This document shows, one piece after another, positions 13,150 through 26,219 of a stretch of DNA of 64,000 nt. Location: contig NC_031500.1 of assembly GCF_000237925.1 (NCBI RefSeq), forward strand, positions 7,685,254 through 7,749,253, written 5' to 3'. Numbering within the stretch: the first letter of the stretch is position 1; each line of letters begins with the position of its first letter. Below the pieces are notes generated by a model, which did not search any database, was not told the origin of the DNA, and saw nothing but the letters and a program-made list of their open reading frames with translations. This DNA is from Schistosoma mansoni. Its lineage: Eukaryota; Platyhelminthes; Trematoda; Strigeidida; Schistosomatidae. Position numbers and translations under genes: made by a program.

Positions 13150-13808
13150 TGATCTGAGGCTATATCAGTTCATCTCCTGGTTCTCACATCCTCCATCGTC
13201 CTCCTGAACTTTGTATTGATGCAGATATGGTCAATTTGGTTCTGCGTAGTGTGATCCGGTGAGGTCCATGTGGTTTTGTGAATGTGTTTGTGTGGGAATA
13301 AAGTGCCACCTATGACCAGTTTATTGAAGGCACATAGGTTTGCCAATATCTCACCCTTTTCGTTTATTTCCCCCAGTCCATGTCGTCACAGGACGTCTTC
13401 GTATCCAGTGTTGTCCGTATCAACCTTGGCATTTAAATCTCCCATCAGAATTGTCAGGTTCTTTATTGGGTACTTTTCGACGATTGACTGCAGCCTATCG
13501 TAGAATCGATTGATAACGTCTTCGTTGTAGTCGTTGGTAGGCGCATAGCATTGGATGACATTCATTGTAATGCCTTCTCTCTTTATTTTGAAGGAGGCTT
13601 TGATGATCCTTGGTTCATGAGATTCACATCCTATAAGTGCATTTTGTGCTTGTTTGGACAGCATCAATGCAACTCCTTGTGTATGTGGGGCATTTTCTTC
13701 TTCATGGCCGGAGTATAACAGAAGCTCATCTGAAGATAGTTGTTGTTGTCCAACCTGCATCCAATGTGTTTCACTGATTCCAAGCACCCCGAGGTTGTAT
13801 TTCCTCAT
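13150..13808 (-). pseudogene. RTE endonuclease (APE type), broken
   Basis: The translation shows LGISETHW (metal-binding glutamate), the MNVIQCYAPTND block, ILMGDLNAKV (catalytic GDLN) and, after one stop at 13386, the continuation through NQIDHICI to the SDHH region near 13150. These are the apurinic-endonuclease motifs of RTE LINEs, which nick the target site. The first methionine shown (13808) is not the true start, because the family protein begins further upstream. One in-frame stop (CTG TGA CGA at 13386) breaks it; most active-site motifs look intact. Confidence 0.8.
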
Positions 13809-14117
13809 TTCTGCAGCAATTTGGAAGACTCTCCCGGTCTTTCACATTGTCCGGATGTTCCATGTACCTATAAAAATTGTTGCTCTGGTTGTTAGAACGA
13901 GCATTTACCTCGTCACTTCCGAAAAATCTCGGCTTACATCCTGAGGCGTCATAATTTTTCCTTAAACTCCCAGGGCAGAGTTTAAATGGTTTGAATTATT
14001 TTCCTGGTTAGCGTTTTTTAGCGAGTTGGGGTTGCTAACCCCATGCCCAACCCTCCTCCTTTACCCGGACTTGGGACCGGCAGTAGCCCCCGGAGGGGTT
14101 ACAGGCGGAGTTATTTG

Positions 14118-17100
14118 ATATTTTAGCACAAGTTAATTCTAACTGGAAAAAGAGATCAAACATGGAACCGTATATCAACAAAAGATTTCTTATTAGGAAA
14201 CAGACATTTTAAAAACAACTAAAACAGGTTTATTTTATAACGGTTTGAGAAAAGCTTTTCATCCAGACTACTGAAAAATATTTACAACAATAGTTGGTGG
14301 AATTACACTGCGCTGTCACTACTACGTATTTTAAGGTCACGTATTGGCTATCACTGGGGCATACATTAATATTTTCAAAACAAGATGTTTACTTGTGACT
14401 GAATCATAAGTGATTTTAAAGGGAGTTTATGTGTAGTATTAAAAATGCTGTTGTAATCGATGAAATCGCTATCAGAAAACTGAAGTATAACAGAAGAAGG
14501 AATATGAAAATGGGGTAGGCTAGTGACTGTTTTCATATTACTTAGTAGATTTGGAGTTACACTCTCCAGAAGTGGAATTTCGACCATATCGCAAACCAAA
14601 AGACTTCTTTGCTCATTCCCATAATTAACCAGGAAAAACTATCTGTACTATTGTCAACGAAGTCTACATCTGTCTTTAGAGAATGAAATATTATCATGAT
14701 ATTGTTATCTATAAACGAAATTTTGTAGATACTATTACTGAAGTTCAAACCAATAATTTAAAAGAAGTATGAGGACGGTTAAAATACTCTCTACACCTCT
14801 GTAAAGGCTTGCGATGAGAAACGATTATCAGTGGTCTTCATGAATTAAAGATCAGAAGGATCAATCATGAACGTAGAAAAATTTACAAATCATACAAAAT
14901 CTATATAATTTCTATTTTTTGTTTGCTTTATATGATAAGTCATTTTTTCATAACACCTGTATCTTGACTGGTTAAAGATTGACTTTATTTTGCAAGGTTA
15001 AGAGAGTCACCAATATTGGTCAGGAAAGTTTAGTTTCACTCAAATGTTCAGTACTTAGTGTTTATTTGGTGGAGACTACTTTATACAACACGCTAGCCAC
15101 TAATTCTACTTATAAATGATTTGTTTGTAACAGGTTTATTGAAGCTTGAACAAAAACCATTGCTTTTTTGTGATCTTTATTTGCAGCACTAATTAGTAAC
15201 TTGTCAGCTGGAAAGTAACTCATAGTCATATTATTATATTTGTTATATAAATGATAGGACTGAGCCCAATTGCCCGTTTATGTTATGACTGGTCGTCAAT
15301 TGTTATGACTGAGTCGCCAATCTGTTTTGTCGGAGTCGCTTATTACTCATACTTTTTAGACGAGTAACTATTGCGATTTTCACGACGTGAAGTAAGAACA
15401 CTGAAACTGGTACAAGTGAAGATTTATTAACCCCAGAACACGACGACGACCCTAGTCCGAAATACACTCATTCACATATAGATTGTACACCCATTTTGAA
15501 TAACTATTAGAATGAAATCACACATATGAAGAATATCCAGAATTATAACAAACCGTATGCTGAGCATAGATCATGGTAACTTTGTACAAGAATACCGTGT
15601 CTTGAAAAAACATCAAACTCAAATAAATCAATGTTATACCGAATAAAATATCACACTGGAAAACAAAACAAATACTACACTGAGTAATCGTCACATAGAA
15701 TTAAAATGGAAGTAATTTTGAACAAGAAGCACAAAAAGAATGTAATTTTGCTTTATTTTAATCTCGTCATATCAGTTTTTGTTATTGTTGGGGATTTTAG
15801 ATCCCCAGAACTCACTTGGTAAATGCCTTATTTTTGCAATTTTATTTTTAAAATTCGAATTCTTTGTTTTCGCACCAAAAGCGCTCGTTTTCACCTTCAT
15901 GTCGTATTTCCCAATTGGGAGGATCTTAAACGCTATTGGTTAGTTGCATCTTTTAGTATGCTATTTTGTAACGCTTCCCAAGAACAATTTTATGCTGTGC
16001 ATATACTTTTGATTTGTACCTGTTGTGATTGCTTGTACTTCTGAGTGCTTGCGGAATATATTTTCCTCTCTTTGAACTTGAACTTCTCTCTTTAGTTAGC
16101 GGGGCTGGGGCGCGTCAGAACAGCTAGCTTATTGGTTTCTGGTCACAAGGTCTTTGTTCGTTCTCAGATTAGGGAACTCGTAATCGCTTCAAACATAACA
16201 GTCATATCCGCTGTCCTATTGGTTATATTTTCGGTAGGAAACCTTTTATTATGTCTGGTGAGTTGTCGCTACTATACACGTGTCGGGTCATTTGGATTCT
16301 CAGTCTTACTGATTATACTTGACAATCTGAAACCATTACAATTCCGCAATCCTACTCCTTATCCTTGTAAACGGAAACCACTAAAATCGCCATGTTGTAA
16401 AGTAAGATTCAAGAGGCTGATGCAATTAAGACTTATTGACACTCCAAAAACACATCTCCAAACAAGTCTCAAAATCATGTCTCAAATCACATCGCCATTA
16501 GACCTGAAAGCAACCATTTATATGCTAGTTTAATACACTTTACGATAACACATATTATTAATAATAACACACATAATACAGTGGGTTACTGTAAAAATAT
16601 ACTAAATATAATTCATATGAATTGATACAGTGCATTTAATTTTCAAACAGGATGAAGCTAACACTAGTCACACTGACTAAAATCATAATGAATTGGTTCA
16701 AAAAATATTGACTAAAATAATGTCAACTTCTTAACCCGTCATACAAATATATTAGTGAGTTTTTCTTCTAGAATCTATGACAGTTAAGACTTTTGGATCG
16801 GTCTCATAAGCATATTATCATTTCAATCCTCTGAGTCCTTTGAGCACTATATTAGGCCGTCATAACACTGATCATATCTCTGAAACTCATAATGAAATAA
16901 ACATCAGAATCTCATATAAATAACTCAAAGCGAAAATTACCACATAGCAACATCGCTATATAGAAAATTGTGTACAGTATGAAGGCGATTTGCAACTCTA
17001 AGTGGTACCATACAAAAACATTAAAAACCCAAGAATACTGCACAAATATGTTGCAGAAGTCCACAACTTCTAAGTATTGTGCAGTCATGGCCACACACAA

Positions 17101-19221
17101 ACACACAGTCGAAGCAAGGATACTGTATAAACTGCTATTGAAATCGATACCATCCAGATATTGAATTATTATCGAATTGTGTACATAACCATATTTGGAC
17201 TTACAGAGGAGCACAATCATCATTCAACATCATAGTGTGTAACTGATTCACTCCTTACTTGACTGGTTTCATAAGTCATAACTTCTAACTGGAATATCAA
17301 AAAGTTCATTTGGACGTTGGTTACCAGTGTACACATGATTAATAATTGGTGGTACGATCATTGACTAAGTTCTCACGATTATGTTTAGAGTGTGTGAACA
17401 TGTTGTGTGCCCTATATTCTGTCTCATTGCCGTTTCTCCCCTTCACCCTTGTAACTGATATATCGCATTTTATACATGAGCCACAAATACTATTTTTTTG
17501 TCTTATTTCCTAACATATATTCAATGTACCTAGTATATGGTTACATACAATTTACATCTTATGAACGATATGTCATAAAATTTAGACATCGCCATTTAAC
17601 CCTTTGTTTCCTGGTTCTCATTCTATGGTTGTTTATTTTGTATGCTATGGTTTTTTTTTCTGACTTTGCTGCAATCTCCAAAACACTTTGATCCCTTTGT
17701 GTTGAATTAGTTTCCTAAGAAAAGACACAAAAATTGGAGTTTTATTGATTTATTACTCTATTGCATAGTGAGGCGTGAAATAAGTTCATAAAGCTTTCAA
17801 CCATAATAAGAAATTCGTTGCCCTTCATCAAATTCATTAGATGGTGGCGTACAGAGGACACATTTATTACCCATTTATTAGCCACAGTTAACAGTCTAGT
17901 TAACTGGGTGCATGAAGCTATGATATTCTTACTTGAAGACCACTGTTGAGTTGTAAAACTGAATAATTAATAAATATGAATAGTAAAATCTATTTTTTCC
18001 TTCTCAATCGATGGATATTATATGCTCATTGATATGAACTCGCTTTTGATGTGCAAATGTTCGTTCTTTACTCCTTTTCCATTTACTAGTTAAGAATTTA
18101 TCCGTACATTTTCAAGCATATCTTCAGTCGCTAATTAAACTTTCAGCACCATTATGTCAATTTCGTTGATTCCAGCCACTTATATATCTGGTGTATATCA
18201 TTTCATTCCGTGAGTATAGTCAGTAATCTAAGTTGCAATAAAAACCTCAGTGAATATAATTCTGTTATAGATTAGTTAAAAGTTGAAGTTATACTTGATT
18301 AAGATCTAACAATACCAAGGAGAGTATTGATTACTAGAAGTAATAGTACTTCGACAACCCTCTTCAATTACGTGATAATGAATCCTTTTTACACTACACT
18401 TTCTTTTATAATATACTTCTGCTGCTCACACTGGCAAATCAGTTCATCTAATCACCTTTAAAGTATACATATAGACGAATATGTGTGTTAGGATGAATTA
18501 TATGCGCACTTATGCATACACAAACATCTGATAAGTTAAATTTATTTTAAATACCCGTTGATAATTCATAAGTATTTTTCTCCTTTTTTTCCTTTGAAGT
18601 AATAATCCAATAGTGAAGATTTTAATTATTCGTAAAATTGTAGATAAGTTTAGTAGTATTCCCTATAATCATTTTTTCCTGTGCCTCTCTGATTATTATT
18701 GTAATTAAAAATTAAATAAGTTTGATGAAAATCTATGCCCCTTTACCACCCCGCCCCTTTCAAACATTACGCTTCCAATCTGCTTAAACATTTTAGCTTT
18801 GGAAAAGTCTTTTCAAAAATATGTATAATCTGAGACCAATCAATCGTAAATGAATGCTGTACAAATTATCACGAAATGATATATGTTTGTAATGTACAGT
18901 AAATCAGCGATTGCAGGCTTTTAACTGTTTTTCATATAGCATTAAACTGTAATTGTATTCAACCAGATTTTATTTTAGTTGGGATTCATCAAAAATGTCC
19001 CCTCGAATTCATCTGGAGGGGGTGGGGCTAAAAACACTTTCTAACCAACTAGTATTTGCAGTAGATTACGGAAAATTGCTTACATCGCATTATCTCTACG
19101 TACTATTCTAAGTTGAATGAATAAATGTAAGATACATCAATTTGTAATGTGTTTATTCGAGAAAATTACAGAACCTCATAGACACACCTTAAAGTAAAGA
19201 TCTTGAATTAATTAAGGAGTG
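14118..19221. other. No gene recognised
   Basis: About 5 kb of AT-rich DNA with no supported coding region. A frame of 133 codons at 16132-16533 has no recognisable domain and no clear splice context. At 15790-15806 a perfect 6-bp inverted repeat (GGGGAT with ATCCCC) starts a moderately less AT-rich stretch to about 16300, of unknown nature. Confidence 0.5.
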
Positions 19222-21461
19222 TTTATTTGTATCTGGATGGACAACATCGCGTATGAACACATTATGGGACGACATGGACTGGGAGAACGGAACAGCAATG
19301 GTTACAGATTTGCAAATCTATATGCCTTCAACAAAATGGTCATAGGTGGAACAATATACCCACACAAACACATACACAAGGTTACATGAGTATAACTGAA
19401 TCACACTACGGAGAGTCACATTGGTCATATTTGCATCAGTAAGAAATTCACTAGATCAACGACAGACTTAAGAATTTGGAGAGGAGTAAACAGAGCTTCA
19501 GATCACCACCTGGTTGTGGCCAAGACGAAAATGAAGCTAAAGAAACACTGGACAACTGGGGAAGAAGCAGTACAAAAGTTCAATACAGCCCTCCTTCGAG
19601 ATACTAACACATTCAACGAATTCAAGAAAACTGTCAACAAAAGGTTCCAAATCGTACAAAATCTACTGAAAGAAGATGAAACCACTATGAAGAACTACTG
19701 AAAAGAGATCGAAATAGTGCTTAGTTCAGCATGTCAGGAGGTACTGGGCCTCAAGAAGCATCATCATAAAGAGTGAATCTCTATCGAAATCACTGAGAGT
19801 CAAAAACAGTGGAAAAGGTGAGCAAAGAGAATTGAAGGATCCTTGAATAGATCAGCTCCACTGAACATACGGACACCGAAGCAGCACACATAGACCTTTC
19901 TATAAGTGTCACTCCACCAACGATCAGAACAATCACCACGGTCATCAGACAAATCAACATTGCGAAAACAGTAGGACCAGACAATATATCAGCTAAAGCA
20001 CTGAAGTCAGACACAGAAGCAACTGCAAGTATGCTTCACGTTCTATCCAGGAAGATTTGAGAGGAAGAACAAGTGCCAATAAACTGGAGACAAGAATACC
20101 TCAACAACACACCAAAAAAAGAGATCTGAGCGAGTGTAAAAACCATAGTGGTATCACGCCACTGCCAGTACCGTGAAACGTCTTCAACAGAGTGTTGTCA
20201 AACCGGATGAAAGATTCAGTAGACGCCAAACATCAAGATCAACAGCATGGATTCCGTAGGGGTCGATCGTGCACGGACCGAATCGCGACATTACTGATAA
20301 CTGTTGAGCAAACAATTGAATAGAACTCGTCACTATACATCAACTTCCTTGAATATGAGGAAGCGTTTGGCAGTATGGATAGGAAGACCTTATGGAATCT
20401 TGTTCGACACTATGGTGTGAGTAGCTGAGAAAATCGTCAACATTATCCAGAATTCATACGACGGACTGCACTACAAAGTCGTGCATGGAGGACAGCTGAC
20501 AGACGCATTTCATATGAGAACCGGTTCCAGACAAGGCTGCCAACTCGACACCCTTTCTCTTTCTTCTAGTGGTTGACTGGATTATGAAGAGGTCGACATC
20601 TGAGGGGAAGCACGGAATACAGTGGACAGCCTGCATGCAACCAGACGATTTGGACTTCACAGGTCACCTGGCTCTTCTATCCCATACAAACCAACAAATG
20701 CAGGTCAAGACAACCAGTGTAACAGCAACCTCTGCATCAGTAAGTCTCAACATACACAAGGGAGGAGGAAGCAAGATCCTCAAATACAACACGGTGAACA
20801 CCAAATCAATTACACTTGATGGAGAAACTCTGGAAGAGGTGATGATTCTCACGTGCCTGAACAGCAACATCGATGAACAAGGAGGATCTGATGCAGAGGT
20901 AATGGTGAGGATTGGCAAAGTAAGGACGACATTCATACACTTGAAGGATATATGGGACTCGAAACAACTGTCAACCAACATCAAAGTGAGAATCTTCAAT
21001 ACGAACATCGAAACAGTTCTACTGTATGGAGCTGATAATTGGAGAACTACTACAACCATCATCCGAATAGTACAAGTATTTCTAAACCATTGTCTACGTG
21101 AGATACTCAATATCCGTTGTCCGGATACCATCAACAACAGACTACTGTGGGAGAGGACAAACCAGCTTTCAGCTGAAGAGGAAATTAGGAAAAGACGATG
21201 GAAGTGGATAGGACATACGTTGTGGTAATCATCAAACTGTATCGTGAGACAAGTGCTAACTTGGGATCCTGAAGGGAAACGGAAAAGAGGAACAGCGAAG
21301 AACACACTGAACCTGGAATTGGAAGCAGACATTGAAAGGATGAATAGCAACTGGAAACAACTTGAAAGGATTGACCAGAACAGAGTTGAATCGAAAATGG
21401 AAGTGGACGACCTATGCTCCTTCATGAGAGTTAAATGGTATAAGGAAGTATGTAAATATCG
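19222..21461 (+). mobile_element. SR2-like RTE element, 5'-truncated
   Basis: It begins inside the endonuclease (the region equivalent to TGYEDVMGRHG) and runs through the linker, RT and C-terminal region to the family 3' end (CTATGCTCC near 21413, then GAAGTATGTAA). Endonuclease N-terminus and 5' leader are missing, the normal 5' truncation of LINE insertions. The frame is interrupted several times. RT motif A reads EYEEAFGS (20345-20375) and the YADD box reads FTGH (about 20656-20670), the same abnormal residues as in the fragment at 1-870. Confidence 0.85.
20569..21228 (+). pseudogene. RTE reverse transcriptase, C-terminal part
   Basis: This 219-codon open stretch covers the RT region from [17 protein letters not shown] through the thumb and the C-terminal block (SCLREIL-like, [21 protein letters not shown]). 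The box that should read FADDLALLS is FTGHLALLS, so both catalytic aspartates of motif C are lost. The frame continues after a stop into 21244-21468 ([16 protein letters not shown]). This is the C-terminal region shared by SR2-like elements. Confidence 0.8.
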
Positions 21462-21625
21462 TAATTAATAATCAACTGACTGAATAGTTAACTTATTTTC
21501 CAAGTACAGTTTTATGTATTCGGTTTTGATCCACATTGTTTATGTGAGTGTATTTCTGTACTAGGACCTGAAGGTTGAAATTTGTGTGAAGTAACTAATA
21601 TGTCGCCATCCAAAATGACTTTACA

Positions 21626-21658
21626 CTTCATGAGAGTTAAATGGTGTAAAGAAGTATG
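21626..21658 (+). repeat. Second copy of the RTE 3' end
   Basis: A 33-bp segment starting CTTCATGAGAGTTAAATGG repeats the last coding and tail segment of the RTE copy at 21419-21452 with two or three changes, about 207 bp further on. It may be a tandem duplication or a separate very short insertion. Confidence 0.7.
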
Positions 21659-21661
21659 TTT

Positions 21662-24254
21662 GCTTGCCTACCATCCATAAGGGATTTTCGCAGTTTGAAA
21701 GATTAGCCGTGATGCTGACATCGTTAATATCTGGTTCTAGAACATAATAATTATTCTTTTGACCATACTTTCATTGTAATCAATGATTACAGAACTCTAT
21801 TACCAGTGACTTGTTGGGAGACTCTGAGACTTTAAACTTTCTATATATCTATAGTTTACTGTAATTTACTAGACATATAGTTTTAATCACTTCGGATCCC
21901 ATTAGGTTTTCCAGAATGAATAATGCAACCTCCTAGCAACCGTTACAACCTATAAGTATGTAAGTATTTAAGTAATTGCGCTGTTTGTTTTAATTTTATC
22001 CACAGAACTAAATTACGTTACTTGCTATCTTTAAGACAATTCCATGTTGCATACTAATTTACAAAATAATTAAGCATTTACAACTAATATAAAGGTAGTA
22101 TTTATCGTAGACTAAAACTGTTTAATTATTAAAAGTTATCAATTGAATAAAGAAATATATCATTCAGCTTTTTATCATCGCTCTACATTGATATACAGGA
22201 AATAAACCAGTGATCCATCTCTACTAGATTTATCACTTTTTACCCGTTAAGGTATTCTTGTGCAACCGGTTGTATTAGGCGTAAGACTCGAGAGTTTTAA
22301 CATCACACTTCTAAATATCAGTTTTTTGGTTGTGCAAACCATAGCTGAAGACATTCAAAAGCTCTATTTTGACAAATCTACTCAACGGTAGATACCAAGT
22401 TAATGTAGAAGTTTTCAAAATAATCTATCAAGCCCCATTTAACCTACTCGGTATTTTAACCGCTCAACTTTTACATGAAATGGAAGTCATAATAAGTCAC
22501 ATCAACAAAATTAACCTACACTTTCTGTAAATAGTTTTTTAGAATTTATTCTCCACCCTAATCACTTAAGTTTTACATTATTTATTATTAGATTTCAATG
22601 ATTTTTGATAACCAATTGACTATTATCTGTCTTAAAATCATCATTTACTGGCTCTAATTTATTTTATTGATGACGTCAAATGTAAACATATCCTGTTAAT
22701 TGACTTATCACCAGTTAGTTAACATTAAGTTTATATTCACCTGTAAACACTAGCGTAAATCTATGAGAGGTAACTTGTTTACAAGAAATCTTACTTCACT
22801 GAAGCTGTTATCTATGGGGATATTCTGTCTTTTTGAAACCATGTTTTATTCAGTAGTTCAGTGTTAAATTGGTTTAACCTCAAATAGAATAAATATTCTA
22901 TGTTTTTTGGATTTTCAGAAGATACTCATTTCACTAGACAGTCTTGTACTCAAATTTATCTTGATATTAGCCTGGATAGTTAGCTACAATAAAGCTTTAT
23001 CTCTAATAACGAAATATTTCTTATACATGACGGCTTGTAGCAGTTCATTTCTATTAATCACTACTGTTAATAAAACTCAAGAGATGCTTTATTCAGAAAT
23101 GTGTTCAGTTCGGCAGCTCATCAAAGTAACAAATCCCAAGTATGACTAGTGTTCACTAATTTCCATTTTGGTTCTATCCACCATAAGTGAAAGTACCCTG
23201 TTGTACTGGTCATAGTTTTTACTTAACACTAATTTAGTAGCCACAAGGGATTAATGTACCAAATATCTTACTTTCTTTTGCCTGTTCTTTACAATAAGTT
23301 TCCATTACTGTCACGTGAAAACTGTTGAGTCCTCGTAAATATTGACCTGTTTGTTTGTAAGACATGTAAAGTCACAGTCAATTATTTTTCTTTTTTTTAT
23401 TCTGTAATAAAATAAGTAGTTAAATCTAAGGCGAGACTAGTAAAACCCTTTTGTACACAAGGAATGAAAATTAAACAAGTGTTTTGGACAACTCGCATGT
23501 TAGCAAGTCATGGAAATATGATCAGGATTTTTCTGAACGGCAATTAAACCCTCTCATATTAACGCAGCTGAATACCTTGAAAACATATGGTTGAACTTAG
23601 CACTTAAGAAGGCAATTAACACACATACAGAATTAGGTTCTGAATTATGAACATTTCTAAAATAAAAAGATTAAGTGTACAATGAATGAACAGATAGACG
23701 TCATAAAAGTGAAAGGAATGAAGGATCATTTGGAAAACCATCAAAAACTGAGGATCATTAAACATATTATTTGTCCTAATTCAGGACTTTCCGTGATGGT
23801 ATTTACAATGGATCGACCCCAGGGGATACAAAACTTGATGTTAGCAAAACTCATGTAAACTTGCGATCCTAAAGTTTCCACTTTTCCTTTAGTTATTTCA
23901 AGACAAAGTAAGATTCTTACTCAACTTCAGTGGTGAGTTACTACTTCTTTTCCTATCTTGTTGACTTCAATAACCTTTCTGGAACGCACTTTTAATAATT
24001 TGTAACTGACCTGAGTGACTTGTAAAAACAAGTTCTATCTCTGGACACCTGAAAGATTTGTAGCTAGCTTCAAAAGATAATCTCTGAAGTTCTAGTGAGA
24101 AGTTGTAGCTAGTTAAGGGGAACGGCATTGCACGTGAGTCAGGTATCAGCAATGACAATTGATAGTGATCGTTGAACATCATAAACTGAAGGGAGTTGAT
24201 AATGTAAACCATTAGATACCATTATAGTGGTTTCACGGATAAATGATCATTACG
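21662..24254. other. No gene recognised
   Basis: AT-rich, with only short frames. An 80-codon frame at 22907-23149 encodes a hydrophobic peptide with no recognisable family, and I do not call it. Confidence 0.5.
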
Positions 24255-24400
24255 AGGCTCGAACGTTATTTGTTCAGTTCCTGGTGGGGTGATCGATGTA
24301 CACTAGTGAGGAGTCGCATACTTAGACGAAACAGTTGTCGAATGACTCTCGACTTTCCACAGTCTTCCAACTAAAGCTAGCCCGTGGTTTAAACTATAGA
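24255..24400 (+). mobile_element. Degenerate Sm-alpha SINE with broken hammerhead core
   Basis: The order GGTCCTGG-like, GATCG, GAGGAGTC, ATACT, AGACGAAAC, then CTTCCA and CTAGC follows the Sm-alpha copies at 3600-3740. The core reads GTGAGGA where CTGAGGA is expected, so the first core residues are altered, while GACGAAAC (near 24333) is kept. Stem II is weakened. This is an old copy. Confidence 0.6.
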
Positions 24401-26219
24401 GAACAATGGTTCTATACTCGCTATTGACTAGATTGACAATGAATTTAAAGAAAGGTGGGAATCCACAAACTGTCGAGTCAATTTATTCTGAAGAACTGTG
24501 GAATAATATATAAATAATATGTACATACCTAGCTTAAGTCATTCTACTTGAAAGAAATTGATTTCTGATAATTAGCTTACAATCCGCTTAGTAGTATTTT
24601 GAAAAAACACTTTTATATGGTCTTGAATAGACCTTAGACGTTCTCAATACGGACTTCAGAATAAACAATGAAATCGCCATATTGAAATGGTACACTGTGA
24701 TCTTTACCAATCTATTATTACATCTAAACTTGTCAACAGTATGTTATTGGTACACTTCAACACCAAAAGTATCATCTACTTCAGTGGTCGATTGGCACCT
24801 GATAAAAAAACTCATCTCTGATGGGTTATCTATTTCAAGAATATTTAGGACAAAATGGCAGTGCATCTTGTCTCCCACCAAACTTACGTCAACTTGCAAT
24901 GACAAATATGATGTTTATACCAATCATCTACAATACACAACTAGTCGAAATTGTTTACAATCCCGTCCACGGTTAAGATGATCTAATCTCGGTACAAATT
25001 ACCTGTATTGTGATTGGTCGTCTTAAGATTTTTCCAAGGATGGTGGTATTTGCAAAACATTGAGCAATAATATGTGACTACTAATGAGTAACCAATTTCT
25101 AGGTACAAAATATTCTGAGCATTCAAAGTATTGAAACAGACTTGTACTTTATTTGTACAGCATTGTCGCAACATGGAAATTTCTTCTACGTATTCACTAT
25201 TCACATAAATACATAAGATTTCCGCCAAAAACAGGAAGACAAATGAAGTAGATAAAAAGTCACTTCCTTTACTGAAGGTCGATAAGTTATAAGTATCAAT
25301 ACCAAGGTTATTATTATCGATAAATCATATTTAGTATTCTCAGGAGTTATCTGATGAATCGATAATCAGGTAACGCAACGAGATGAAGATTATCAAAAGT
25401 GCAAAATATATTAGAGGTATACATTTCGGGAAATCTAACCACAAATTTCCTCATTAAGGCATTTCATACAATAAATAAGGGTCAACTAGACACTGACAGA
25501 TAACAGAAAACAAAGATAATAAGGAAAACTATGTGAATTCCACCAATGAGTAGGGAATCAATACTATTATGGTAGGCTTAGCGTAAGGGTAGATTGTTTT
25601 CGAACATACAAGAGGGATATGGATTTCCGTATAGCTAAGACTCCAGTGAACTTAAGTATTCAACTTGGATAGCTTTTGCACAAAACCACAAAGGCTGACT
25701 TAAGAGCAATCTTGAAAAAAGCCGTTTTAATTATGTCTTCAGCAATGGACGAAAACGGACTCGTTGTCTGATCTTATTAGACCACTTGACTTTATTTGTC
25801 ACTGCAGCCACATTGATACATGTTCTTGTACCCTAAATTGTAAGTAACGATCATTCTTCCCCATGAACTTCGCCTCGGGCCCTTTTAGTGTTACTGCCAT
25901 TACCAAGCACGAGTATATATATACATATGATTTAAAATTAGGATTTTAGAGACACAACCATTAAATGTTAGGAGATACACAAAAATGGTCTACTTGAGTA
26001 TTCCATTATGCTGAATGATATTAGCACATCTTTCGAGAAACTCTAAATCATCAAGATTCTTGTGACCATAACTTTTTAGGATGTTCCCCAGATACTTAAT
26101 TATTTAGCCAGCATACCTATGAGTATTGGATTTTATTAAATGAAAATTTACACGTAGCCAGGGTTCTTAGTGTGTGATGATGTCTTCGGTTGAAAAGGAT
26201 AGAAGGTCGAGTGACCGAT
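24401..26219. other. No gene recognised
   Basis: No supported gene or repeat. Short TA-rich runs occur near 25915. Confidence 0.5.

Larger units (their letters stand above)
12048..14117 (-). mobile_element. SR2-like RTE element, internally deleted
   Basis: The element has a 5' leader (14117 to about 13950), an APE-type endonuclease (13150-13808), a linker (12660-13145), the start of RT (12093-12658), then the last 30 bp of the 3' UTR and an AAGT tail (12048-12060). The C-terminal half of RT and most of the 3' UTR are missing; the join is near 12090. A second internal deletion joins the RT block ending in DEEQV to the later RSCTDQI region near 12300. It is the only SR2-like copy here with its 5' end. 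Interruptions are few, so it is younger than the CR1-like copies at 26220 and 30060. Confidence 0.85.

Noticed and set aside
15780-16300. Possible solo LTR starting TGTTGGGG with a GGGGAT/ATCCCC inverted repeat
   Set aside because: No second copy, no CA end in a convincing place, no target-site duplication seen and no adjoining primer-binding site. Too weak to call.
16132-16533. 133-codon plus-strand frame with a hydrophobic N-terminal part
   Set aside because: No recognisable domain, no splice signals, and a low-complexity tail; probably a chance frame.
20664-21425. 253-codon minus-strand frame
   Set aside because: Antisense shadow of the RTE RT frame, which has clear family motifs on the plus strand.
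22907-23149. 80-codon hydrophobic frame
   Set aside because: No family resemblance or gene context.
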